12,299 bases of DNA from Bacteroidales bacterium (GTDB lineage Bacteria > Bacteroidota > Bacteroidia > Bacteroidales > UBA932): assembly GCA_012513425.1 (NCBI GenBank), contig JAAZCF010000263.1, positions 1-12,299 of the forward strand, written 5' to 3'. Positions 1-6,968 of the stretch are shown piece after piece. How positions within the stretch are numbered: position 1 is the first letter of the stretch; the number at the start of each line of letters is the position of its first letter. Both the position numbers and the translations under genes were made by a program. The notes below the pieces were generated by a model. It searched no databases, was not told the DNA's origin, and saw nothing but the letters and a program-made list of their open reading frames with translations.

Positions 1-1101
1 ATTTTTATTTTTACCCATATTGGTAGAGAAACCAATCTTGAAATACTTTCCAATGCTTTGATCTAAGCTGGCACGAACTGTAACACGATCAAAACCCTCA
101 GTAGGGATGTTTGATTCATCTTTGTAGTAGCTCAAACCAAGTGAATAGTTTCCACCATTTGTACCACCGGTTACACTTAAGTTATTTTGAACAGAATAAC
201 CAGGCTCATAATAAATAGCTTGCCAGTCAGTGTCATAGAGATCTCTATGTTCATCAGCAGCATCTGCATATTTACCTGCCATATCACGCATTGTAGTATA
301 CTCTTCTGTATTCATAAATGGATAAGGTAACCATTGTTTGTAGCTTGCATAAGAACTAAATGTTACTCGTGCAGGAGCGCCTTGATTTCCGCGCTCTGTT
401 GTAATCATGATAACACCATTGGCTCCACGTGAACCATAGATAGCTGTTGAAGAAGCATCTTTCAATACGTCAATACTCTTAACGTCATCAGTGTTGATGT
501 CGGAAAGACTACCTGAGAAAGGAATACCATCAAGAACGATAAGTGGGTCATTTGATGCTGAAAGAGAACGATTACCACGAATACGGATTCTCATTGAAGC
601 TCCTGGAGACGATGATGTCTGACGCATTTCCATACCGGCTACGCGGCCTTGGAGAGCGTAAGTGATGTCACCTGCAGGGATTTGTCTCAATGTTTCCTGG
701 TTAACAGAAGAAATTGAACCAGTAACGTCAGATTTTTTAGCTGTACCGTAACCGATAACAACTGTTTCTTCGAGAAGCTCACTGTCTTCTTCTAGAGTAA
801 TATTGATAGTGCTTCTATTGTTCACAGCAAGTTCAACGGTTTTGTAACCGATGAATGAAACCTGCAATGTGGCATTAGAAGGCACTAACAATTGGAATGC
901 TCCGTCTACATCTGTAGTAGAACCATTGAGCGTACCCTTTTGAAGAACGCTTGCGCCAATAACTGATTGACCATTAGCGTCCTTAACAATCCCTTTAACG
1001 GTGATATTCTGAGCCATTGCGCTGAAAGTGAATGCACAAAGCACAAAAGCCACAGACAACATCTTAAAGAAGATTGTCATTTTCATGAAATTTTGTTTCA
1101 T
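1..1101 (-). CDS. SusC/RagA-family TonB-dependent outer-membrane transporter, N-terminal part (partial)
   Basis: Outer-membrane, TonB-driven porin subunit that normally works with a SusD lipoprotein to import glycans or peptides. The visible 367 residues start with a signal peptide (hydrophobic core about 9-28, ending AMAQ around 28-31). Next comes a carboxypeptidase-regulatory-like domain (about 31-115, with VKGIVKDANG and the STTDVDGAFQL pattern), a TonB-box-like ETVVIGYGT, then the plug domain with ALQGRVAGM, RIRIRGNRSL, PLIVLDGIP and the typical DVLKDASSTAIYGSRGANGVI motif. The beginning of the barrel follows. The frame is open to the left edge, so about two thirds of a usual 1000-residue protein lies outside. 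ATG at 1099-1101 was chosen; in-frame ATGs at 1086 and 1080 would shorten the signal peptide. A susD gene is expected further left but is not in the window. The substrate cannot be told from this part. Confidence 0.95.
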   Translation of the reverse strand, partial: MKQNFMKMTIFFKMLSVAFVLCAFTFSAMAQNITVKGIVKDANGQSVIGASVLQKGTLNGSTTDVDGAFQLLVPSNATLQVSFIGYKTVELAVNNRSTINITLEEDSELLEETVVIGYGTAKKSDVTGSISSVNQETLRQIPAGDITYALQGRVAGMEMRQTSSSPGASMRIRIRGNRSLSASNDPLIVLDGIPFSGSLSDINTDDVKSIDVLKDASSTAIYGSRGANGVIMITTERGNQGAPARVTFSSYASYKQWLPYPFMNTEEYTTMRDMAGKYADAADEHRDLYDTDWQAIYYEPGYSVQNNLSVTGGTNGGNYSLGLSYYKDESNIPTEGFDRVTVRASLDQSIGKYFKIGFSTNMGKNKN

Positions 1102-1399
1102 AAGTAATGCTTTAAGTTAGTAAATAAGGTTTTATAATAAATTAGTTAAGGTATTTTACCTAGTATAATTCAGTGCAATTTAGGTATATTATTTATAAGT
1201 ACCAATTATATTTAAAAAAAGCATCTAAATCAATTACATTTTTATTATATAACTTAAAAATCGTTTTTGCTTATGTTTTGGAACTCTTTCTCGTTTTATT
1301 GGTTACAGTTTGTTATCATAAGTATACAAAAAAAGAATTATTAATAAAGTAGAAGATAACGATATGATAATTATGAATAATTATACTCATAAATAATTA
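1102..1399. other. AT-rich intergenic leader upstream of the susC-like gene
   Basis: About 300 bases without a gene between the susC-like start and the terminator of the next cluster. Both flanking genes are on the minus strand, so this region must carry the promoter and 5' leader of the transporter. I looked on the minus strand for the Bacteroidota -7 element TAnnTTTG and found no exact match. A short inverted repeat (AGGTA-ttt-TACCT, 1149-1161) and three ATAATTAT octamers near the right end are the only structure seen. No convincing small ORF or RNA gene. Confidence 0.5.
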
Positions 1400-1400
1400 T
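1367..1400. repeat. Three copies of the self-complementary octamer ATAATTAT
   Basis: ATAATTAT occurs at 1367-1374, 1377-1384 and 1393-1400, immediately downstream (in the minus-strand sense) of the terminator hairpin. Each copy is its own reverse complement. The surrounding DNA is very AT-rich, so chance or a role as the AU-rich terminator tail is as likely as a protein-binding site. Confidence 0.3.
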
Positions 1401-1427
1401 GGCTCGCAACCAAACGGTCACGAGCCA
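1400..1427 (-). terminator. Hairpin terminator after the GGGtGRT gene
   Basis: TGGCTCG at 1400-1406 pairs perfectly with CGAGCCA at 1421-1427. Inside, ACC (1409-1411) can pair with GGT (1416-1418) around an AAAC loop. The hairpin lies 24 bases beyond the stop codon of the minus-strand GGGtGRT gene and is followed on that strand by AU-rich sequence (ATAATTATTTATG) rather than a clean U run. It probably separates this cluster from the susC-like transcription unit. Confidence 0.7.
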
Positions 1428-1451
1428 CAATTAAATAAAATAAATGGATAA

Positions 1452-2450
1452 TTAATTCAAAGCCTGATCGACAGACACAGCTACTGCTACAGTAGCGCCA
1501 ACCATAGGGTTGTTACCCATACCAAGGAAGCCCATCATTTCTACGTGAGCAGGAACTGAAGAAGAGCCGGCGAACTGAGCATCAGACTGCATACGACCCA
1601 TAGTGTCTGTCATACCATAAGAAGCAGGACCGGCAGCCATATTATCTGGGTGAAGTGTACGGCCTGTGCCACCACCTGAAGCAACAGAGAAATATTTCTT
1701 TCCTTGCTCGACACATTCTTTCTTGTATGTACCTGCAACTGGGTGTTGGAAACGGGTTGGGTTGGTTGAGTTACCAGTGATAGAAACATCAACACCCTCC
1801 ATGTGCATAATAGCAACACCTTCGCGAACATCATCACAACCATAGCAACGTACACCACCGCGAACACCTTCAGAATATTTTGTCTCTAAAAGAACAGCTA
1901 CTTTGCCTGTGGCAAAGTCAAACTGAGTCTGAACATAAGTAAAGCCATTGATGCGAGAAATAATCTTAGCAGCATCTTTACCAAGACCATTAAGGATAAC
2001 GCGAAGTGGATTCTTGCGAACTTTGTTTGCCATCTCTGCAATCTTGATAGCGCCTTCAGCGGCTGCATAAGATTCGTGACCTGCAAGGAAAGCGAAGCAA
2101 GCAGTTTCTTCGCGGAGCAAACGAGCTGCAAGATTACCATGGCCAAGACCTACTTTACGGTCATCAGCCACTGAACCTGGGATACAAAAAGCCTGAAGGC
2201 CTTCACCAATAGCTTCAGCTGCATCAGCTGCATTCTTAACACCCTTTTTAATGGCGATAGCTGAACCTACTACATAAGCCCACTTTGCATTTTCAAAGCA
2301 GATTTTTTGTGTGTCTTCACAAATTTTGTATGGATTCAAGCCTTTTGATTCGCAGATAGCTTTAGCTTCTTCGATATTTGCGATTCCATATTTTGCGAGA
2401 GCTGCATTGATCTGATCAATACGACGCTCATAACTTTCAAATAATGCCAT
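1452..2450 (-). CDS. GGGtGRT family protein
   Basis: A 332-residue protein of the family named after its GGGtGRT motif, seen here as GGGTGRT at residues 259-265 (preceded by SVAS, followed by LHPDN). Eight cysteines are present (about 33, 44, 51, 89, 118, 202, 205, 246), including a CYGC pair at 202-205 that could bind a metal. There is no signal peptide and no membrane segment, so it should be cytosolic. The C-terminus is Gly/Met-rich and small-residue-rich. Its biochemical function is not established; a phosphate- or nucleotide-binding role for the glycine-rich motif is a guess. It starts 5 nt after the stop of the NifU-like gene, and that adjacency points to a shared task in Fe-S or metal handling. 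ATG at 2448-2450 fits the usual MALFESYERR-type start. It ends in TAA and is followed by a hairpin terminator. Confidence 0.92.
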   Translation of the reverse strand: MALFESYERRIDQINAALAKYGIANIEEAKAICESKGLNPYKICEDTQKICFENAKWAYVVGSAIAIKKGVKNAADAAEAIGEGLQAFCIPGSVADDRKVGLGHGNLAARLLREETACFAFLAGHESYAAAEGAIKIAEMANKVRKNPLRVILNGLGKDAAKIISRINGFTYVQTQFDFATGKVAVLLETKYSEGVRGGVRCYGCDDVREGVAIMHMEGVDVSITGNSTNPTRFQHPVAGTYKKECVEQGKKYFSVASGGGTGRTLHPDNMAAGPASYGMTDTMGRMQSDAQFAGSSSVPAHVEMMGFLGMGNNPMVGATVAVAVSVDQALN

Positions 2451-2455
2451 AGTGT

Positions 2456-3148
2456 TTACTCTTTACGTGGGTCTATATATTTGACTGCGTCATTAAAGCG
2501 GCCATAAGTGCCTTTGGCTTTTTCAATAGCTTCAGGACCTGCTGCACCGGTTTTAAGAGCATCCATAAGATTGCCAAGGTTAACAAATTCGTAACCGATT
2601 ACTTCATTGTTGGCATCAAGGGCCATGCGAGTGCAATAGCCTTCTGTCATTTCAAGATAACGAGAACCTTTAAGTTTCGTACCGAACATTGTTCCAATTT
2701 GGCTACGAAGGTTCTTGCCGAGGTCTTCCAAAGAAGCACCAATTACAAGGCCACCCTCACTGAATGCACTCTGTGATCGTCCATAAACTATTTGAAGAAA
2801 GAGCTCGCGCATTGCTGTGTTGATAGCATCGCATACGAGGTCAGTATTCAAAGCTTCAAGAAGAGTCTTGCCAGGAAGTATTTCAGATGCCATAGCAGCT
2901 GAGTGAGTCATACCTGAGCAACCTAGAGTTTCAACGAGAGCCTCTTCAATAATACCTTCTTTCACATTAAGGGTAAGCTTGCAGCAACCCTGCTGAGGAG
3001 CGCACCATCCGATGCCGTGTGTAAGACCGGAGATGTCTTTTATTTCTTTTGAATGCACCCATTTTCCTTCCTCAGGAATAGGAGCATTGGCGTGATTTGC
3101 GCCTTTAGCCACGCAGCACATCTGCTGCACTTCTTTTGAATAAATCAT
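2456..3148 (-). CDS. NifU-like iron-sulfur cluster assembly scaffold protein
   Basis: A 230-residue cytosolic protein whose core (about 40-125) resembles the NifU N-terminal/IscU fold. It has a GIGWC segment with Cys49, a CC pair at 55-56, and GCSGMTHSA with Cys77. Cys106 follows in DLVCDAIN. Scaffold proteins of this fold hold a nascent Fe-S cluster on three cysteines. Two things are unusual. Canonical IscU/NifU have Cys-Gly-Asp at the first ligand, whereas this protein has Cys-Ala-Pro followed by CC. It also carries a C-terminal extension of about 100 residues (from about 130) not present in IscU. A further CC pair lies at residues 11-12. Start ATG 3146-3148 is 1 nt after the dehydrogenase stop codon; longer in-frame starts would run into that gene. 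It is co-transcribed with the GGGtGRT gene. Whether it is a general scaffold or dedicated to GGGtGRT is unknown. Confidence 0.88.
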   Translation of the reverse strand: MIYSKEVQQMCCVAKGANHANAPIPEEGKWVHSKEIKDISGLTHGIGWCAPQQGCCKLTLNVKEGIIEEALVETLGCSGMTHSAAMASEILPGKTLLEALNTDLVCDAINTAMRELFLQIVYGRSQSAFSEGGLVIGASLEDLGKNLRSQIGTMFGTKLKGSRYLEMTEGYCTRMALDANNEVIGYEFVNLGNLMDALKTGAAGPEAIEKAKGTYGRFNDAVKYIDPRKE

Positions 3149-3149
3149 A

Positions 3150-4106
3150 TTAATTAAAATATTGGTTATTTTTTTGCGTGCGCAAAGATAGTATATTTTC
3201 TGCAATACCTTCCACCAATCTCTGTCTAGCCTCAACACTTGCCCAAGCAATATGAGGAGTCAGGCTAAGCTTCTGAAGATTAGCAATATGCAATAATGGA
3301 TTATCTGAAGAAAGCGGTTCAGGAGCAAATACATCCAATCCGGCTCCGGCAATGAGGCCTTCGTCTATTGCTCTGGCTAAGTCATTATCTACAACAATCT
3401 GTCCCCTACCCATATTTATTAGATATGCCGTCTGTTTCATCATGGAGAGCTCTCTATAGCCGATAAGGGCATTGGTGCGCTCATTCAGCGGTGCATGAAT
3501 GGAAACAACATCGCAGCATTTGAGCAACTCTTCCAGCGGCAGTGCAGGGTATTCACAGCAATGGTTTGTTCCAGAAGTCGAATACTAGCATACTTTCATG
3601 CCGAAAGCTGTGGCTGATTGAGCAACCTTACTGCCAATATTACCCATACCTATGATACCATATGTTTTTCCAGCCAACTCCATAATTTTACGACTCAAAT
3701 CTGTAAACAAACCTGATGCACCATATCTGCCGTCTTTGACATAACTGTCGAAATGACCACAATGAAAAACTAAATTCAGCAAATGATAAAAAGTAGTCTG
3801 AACAACACTGTCAGTGGAGTATGCTGCAACATTTTTAACTTTTATTCCTTTTGATTCTGCATATGCAACATCTACATTATCCACACCGGTGGCCGCTTCA
3901 CAGATAAGCTTCAAGCGAGGCGCAGCATCTATTTGAGGCTTGCCAATCTTTACTTTATTGATAATCAAAACTTCGCAATCATCCACTCTAGATGGTATTT
4001 CATCCGGAGTCGTGGTGCCATAGCAAGTAAGCTCACCCAAAGCCTCAATTGGAGTCAAAGAGATATCTACGGATACAACATCTGTGTCAAGAAATACAAT
4101 TTTCAT
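3150..4106 (-). pseudogene. D-2-hydroxyacid dehydrogenase interrupted by an in-frame amber codon
   Basis: NAD(P)-dependent D-2-hydroxyacid dehydrogenase (D-isomer-specific family, glycerate/hydroxypyruvate-type) reducing 2-keto acids in the cytosol. From ATG 4104-4106 the frame is 319 codons, a normal length for the family, but codon 174 (3585-3587) is TAG. The two halves are in the same frame, so there is no frameshift. The first 173 residues hold the substrate-domain half and the Rossmann motif GMGNIG (about 153-158). The stop falls just after GMKVC, where relatives usually have an aromatic residue before YSTSG. Downstream, the catalytic residues remain: Arg234 in INMGRGQ, Glu263 in VFAPEP, His285 in LTPHIAW. 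A single-base change from a Tyr codon (TAT/TAC) would explain the stop. Possibilities are a recent nonsense mutation, an assembly error, or amber suppression. Reinitiation downstream would give only a fragment lacking the Rossmann start. Confidence 0.85.
3183..3190 (-). promoter_or_regulatory. Bacteroidota -7 element (TATCTTTG) for the NifU-like/GGGtGRT genes
   Basis: TATCTTTG on the minus strand matches the TAnnTTTG consensus of the Bacteroidota housekeeping sigma factor. It lies inside the last codons of the dehydrogenase gene, 34 nt before the NifU-like ATG. No clear -33 TTTG at the usual spacing was found. If used, it makes the Fe-S pair independent of the interrupted gene upstream. Confidence 0.5.
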
Positions 4107-4111
4107 GTTCA

Positions 4112-4119
4112 CAAAGGTA
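4112..4119 (-). promoter_or_regulatory. Bacteroidota -7 element (TACCTTTG) for the dehydrogenase
   Basis: TACCTTTG on the minus strand matches TAnnTTTG exactly and ends 5 nt before the ATG at 4106. Transcription would begin at or within a few bases of the start codon, giving a leaderless or nearly leaderless mRNA. No good -33 TTTG was identified. Confidence 0.6.
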
Positions 4120-4132
4120 GAAAAATAATATT

Positions 4133-4140
4133 TATATTTG
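4133..4140 (+). promoter_or_regulatory. Bacteroidota -7 element (TATATTTG) for the 135-aa gene and DUF4954
   Basis: TATATTTG on the plus strand matches TAnnTTTG and ends 5 nt before the ATG at 4146, the same distance as on the opposite strand. It supports the choice of that ATG rather than longer upstream starts in the frame, which would overlap the dehydrogenase. A -33 element is not evident. Confidence 0.6.
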
Positions 4141-4145
4141 CGATT

Positions 4146-4553
4146 ATGATTTTTCAACTCCAAGACGATAGTTGTCTGATACCTATCTATTTTAGAGAGC
4201 CTTCCACCATTGTGGGATACGCCAAAGGAGACTTTTCACGCACTCATGTAAGCGTTGATTGGAGCTCAATAAGCGGTATTTATGGTTCTTATAATTTTGC
4301 AGAAGATGGAGACTTCGAAATTATCTGCAAAGACGCCAAAAGGATTATACCTTTGCAGTTCGGTAGACCATTGGATGCAAAGTTTGCTATGAATGAAGCT
4401 GCCTCTACCATTTATGGGTACAGAGCAGACATTATTCAAACGGACATTGTTGGGAAACGAATGATTGAGCATATTTCAATTTATGACATTGACCACATAA
4501 CAGGGTCATACAACTTCTCCCCTATAATTTTTGATATTAACAAAAACCTATGA
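4146..4553 (+). CDS. Small conserved-looking protein of unknown function upstream of DUF4954
   Basis: A 135-residue protein I do not recognise. It has no signal peptide, no membrane segment and no cysteine pair beyond Cys10 and Cys61. The alternation of hydrophobic and polar residues suggests a beta-rich fold. GSYNF appears twice (47-51 and 120-124), each time preceded by an Ile-Ser/Thr-Gly-like turn, hinting at a duplicated beta hairpin. The frame stays open upstream to 3933, but that part is antisense to the dehydrogenase. ATG 4146-4148 sits 5 nt behind a -7 element, so I chose it. The TGA overlaps the next ATG (ATGA, 4550-4553), indicating translational coupling to the DUF4954 gene and probably a joint function or complex. 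Function: unknown. Confidence 0.75.
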   Translation: MIFQLQDDSCLIPIYFREPSTIVGYAKGDFSRTHVSVDWSSISGIYGSYNFAEDGDFEIICKDAKRIIPLQFGRPLDAKFAMNEAASTIYGYRADIIQTDIVGKRMIEHISIYDIDHITGSYNFSPIIFDINKNL

Positions 4554-6754
4554 ATGTAGTTACCACCATTCCTTCTGACAACATTTACAATTGTTGGATT
4601 GACCCTTACTTCTTAGAAGATGGCAAGGATAAATATTTATATAGAAATCTACAATCCTCAGAACCGGAAGGCGGATGGAGAAAATTAAGCGCAGCTGAAA
4701 TTGCCATACTTGTAAGAAATCACAATACTGCATCAGATTGGGACACAATTCTTGTGGCTGAAGAGTTTGATGCTGAGCTTGTAAAACATTGCAGTTTTTT
4801 CGGCTTGGTCCGCATTGGAAAAATGTCCCCAAATGCTCTAGCTTATCACGATTTGAAACTTACGATAGGTATCACCAATTGCACGATCCATTCATGTGAC
4901 ATTGGGAATAATGTTGCAATTCACAATGTCCAATACCTTAGCCATTATATTATAGGTGACAATTGTATGTTGTTCAATATAGATGAAATGTCTTGTACTG
5001 ATCACGCAAAATTTGGCAACGGCATAATTAAAGATGGTGAAGACGAAAGTGTGAGGGTATATCTGGAGATTATGAATGAAACAGGCGCTCGAAAAGTTTG
5101 TCCTTTTGATGGAATGTTGGCCGCTGATGCATATTTGTGGGGAAAATATGTTGACGATAAAAAACTTCAAGAACGTCTTAAAGAGATAACTCAAAAAAAA
5201 TATGACAGCCACAGAGGCTATTATGGCGAAGTAGGCAATAGTTGTGTAGTTAAGAATTCATCAATCATCAAAGATGTAAAAATTGGAGATAATTGTTACA
5301 TCAAAGGAGCCAGCAAGCTGAAAAACCTTACAATCAACTCTTCATTCAGCGAGCCAACTCAAATAGGTGAAAATGTGATTATGGTCAATGGTATTGTTGG
5401 CTATGGCTGCAACATCTTTTATTCCACAACAGCTATTCGATTTATTATTGGAAGCAACAGTAAACTGAAATATGGTGCTCGACTCATCAATTCATTTCTG
5501 GGTGACAACTCAACAATATCTTGTTGTGAAGTTCTCAACAACCTCATTTACCCTGCTCACGAGCAGCATCACAACAACTCTTTCTTAATTGCTTCACTCA
5601 TTATGGGGCAGAGCAACATTGCTGCCGGAGCCACCCTTGGGTCTAACCACAATAGTCGCTCTAACGATGGAGAGATTGTAGCCGGAAGGGGTTTTTGGCC
5701 CGGACTATGCTGCAGCATAAAACACTCTTGTTGCTTTGCTTCATTCACACTTTTGGAAAAAGCGGATTATGCTCATGAATTGAATATTCAAATGCCTTTC
5801 ACACTGGTCTCTAACAACTCAGAAAAGGACTGTCTTGATATCGTGCCGGCATTTTGGTGGCAATATAATATGTATGCTCTTCAGCGCAACAGCTGGAAAT
5901 ACACCAATAGAGACAGCCGCGTTTTCAAGATGCAAAATATTGAATTTGACAGCTTTGCTCCAGACAGTATGGAAGAGGCAATTTCTGCAATCAAATTGCT
6001 GGAAGTTTTTGCCGCAAAAGCATGGTTAAAAGCCAATGGCGATGAATCAGAAAAAAGCTATACTTATTTGAGAGAAAAAGGCCATGAATTATTTGCCGAT
6101 CCTCGAGATGTAGTCGACAATCTTGAAATATTAGCCGAAGGATTTGAAAACAGCCATAGAAAAGTGCGCATATTAAAGGCATACAACTCATATTATGCTT
6201 ATAAAGATATGATTATCAACTATGCCATTTCAAATATATTAGCTCATTTGGATAACAATCCAACACAATCATTAACTAATCTTTCCGACCACTACGATAG
6301 CGAAAGAAGGCGCTTTTGGATCAATTTCGGCGGGCAGTTGATGACTCAATGCGATGTCAATGAACTGCGCAAAGATATTTGCAATGGAAAACTGGATAGT
6401 TGGGATGATATCCATGAACGGTATAATGAAATCTGGAAACGCTACCCTGACGACAAACTGCGCCATGCCTACTTATGTCTGCGCTTCGTCTTAAGAGTTG
6501 ATAAGATTAATACTGATGAATGGAAAGAAGCTATTTCAAGGCAAATTGACATTTATAAATATATTTGCCAGCAGGTCAAAGTAACAAGAGCAAAAGACTA
6601 TTCTAACCCTTTCCGACAAGCCACATTCTCTAATGAACAAGAAATGAACGCAGTATACGGACATCTAGATGAAAATTCATTTATTTGCATGATAGAAAAA
6701 GAGACCTCAGTTAAAATTAATAGAATTGAGCAACTGCTTAAATCTCTATCCTAA
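4550..6754 (+). CDS. DUF4954 family left-handed beta-helix protein
   Basis: A 734-residue cytosolic protein matching my memory of DUF4954 proteins of Bacteroidota. Two stretches have the hexapeptide-like spacing of left-handed beta-helix acyltransferase/nucleotidyltransferase domains: about 103-160 (ITNCTIHSCDIGNN, then IIGDNCM) and about 228-405 (SSIIKDVKIGDNCYIKG through IGENVIM, IIGSNSKL, FLGDNSTI). A strongly conserved-looking patch GSNHNSR...GRGFWPGL (364-386) follows, plus many Cys/His/Asn residues that could form a ligand or metal site. The last part (about 480-734) is alpha-helical. The family has no established reaction; relation to sugar-nucleotide or UDP-GlcNAc acyltransferase folds is structural inference. 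It overlaps the preceding 135-aa gene by 4 nt, is the last gene of that operon, ends in TAA and is followed by a strong hairpin. Confidence 0.88.
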   Translation: MNVVTTIPSDNIYNCWIDPYFLEDGKDKYLYRNLQSSEPEGGWRKLSAAEIAILVRNHNTASDWDTILVAEEFDAELVKHCSFFGLVRIGKMSPNALAYHDLKLTIGITNCTIHSCDIGNNVAIHNVQYLSHYIIGDNCMLFNIDEMSCTDHAKFGNGIIKDGEDESVRVYLEIMNETGARKVCPFDGMLAADAYLWGKYVDDKKLQERLKEITQKKYDSHRGYYGEVGNSCVVKNSSIIKDVKIGDNCYIKGASKLKNLTINSSFSEPTQIGENVIMVNGIVGYGCNIFYSTTAIRFIIGSNSKLKYGARLINSFLGDNSTISCCEVLNNLIYPAHEQHHNNSFLIASLIMGQSNIAAGATLGSNHNSRSNDGEIVAGRGFWPGLCCSIKHSCCFASFTLLEKADYAHELNIQMPFTLVSNNSEKDCLDIVPAFWWQYNMYALQRNSWKYTNRDSRVFKMQNIEFDSFAPDSMEEAISAIKLLEVFAAKAWLKANGDESEKSYTYLREKGHELFADPRDVVDNLEILAEGFENSHRKVRILKAYNSYYAYKDMIINYAISNILAHLDNNPTQSLTNLSDHYDSERRRFWINFGGQLMTQCDVNELRKDICNGKLDSWDDIHERYNEIWKRYPDDKLRHAYLCLRFVLRVDKINTDEWKEAISRQIDIYKYICQQVKVTRAKDYSNPFRQATFSNEQEMNAVYGHLDENSFICMIEKETSVKINRIEQLLKSLS

Positions 6755-6838
6755 TTATTCTATTTGTTTTATTAAACCTGTCGTCATTTATAAGACTTTT
6801 TAATTTTTTTAAAAGGCGAAGCATATATCTAATTCTTA

Positions 6839-6878
6839 ACAATAGTCATGAGTTTTTAAAAAAACTCATGACTATTGT
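6839..6878 (+). terminator. Perfect 19-bp palindromic hairpin after the DUF4954 gene
   Basis: Arm 6839-6857 (starting ACAATAGTCATGAG) is the exact reverse complement of 6860-6878, with only two bases between; in RNA the tip would open into an A/U loop. It begins 84 nt after the stop codon and is followed by ATTTTG, a short U tract. It is best read as the rho-independent terminator of the 135-aa/DUF4954 operon, isolating it from the pilus operon. Confidence 0.75.
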
Positions 6879-6968
6879 ATTTTGCAATAAATGAATGCGT
6901 TATTTCGCAAATAAAAAAAGTAAAACCATCTGGCTAAAAAACTGATACACAATCCATTTCACCTTCCA

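Noticed and set aside
1149..1161. AGGTA-ttt-TACCT inverted repeat as an operator or terminator
   Set aside because: Only 5 bp with a 3-base loop in AT-rich DNA; easily expected by chance.
3149..3250. 34-residue N-terminal extension of the NifU-like protein
   Set aside because: It lies inside the dehydrogenase coding region in another frame and contains the internal -7 element; the family-like start is MIYSKEV at 3148.
3527..3585. Frameshift between the two halves of the dehydrogenase
   Set aside because: The segment is readable in the same frame as both halves; the only lesion is the TAG at 3585-3587.
3585..3587. Genome-wide recoding of TAG or a pyrrolysine codon
   Set aside because: TAG is the end of the LysM gene in the same window, no other internal TAG was seen, and this enzyme family has no known UAG-encoded residue.
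3933..4145. Upstream extension of the 135-aa reading frame
   Set aside because: It is antisense to the dehydrogenase, crosses the divergent promoter, and the ATG at 4146 sits 5 nt after a -7 element.
4107..4163. 19-residue N-terminal extension of the dehydrogenase frame
   Set aside because: It would cross both promoter boxes and overlap the start of the divergent gene; MKIVFLDTD at 4106 is the normal family start.
5835..6191. Short overlapping reading frames on both strands inside the DUF4954 gene, and similar ones inside the other long genes
   Set aside because: They lack promoters and family features and lie wholly within well-supported genes in other frames.
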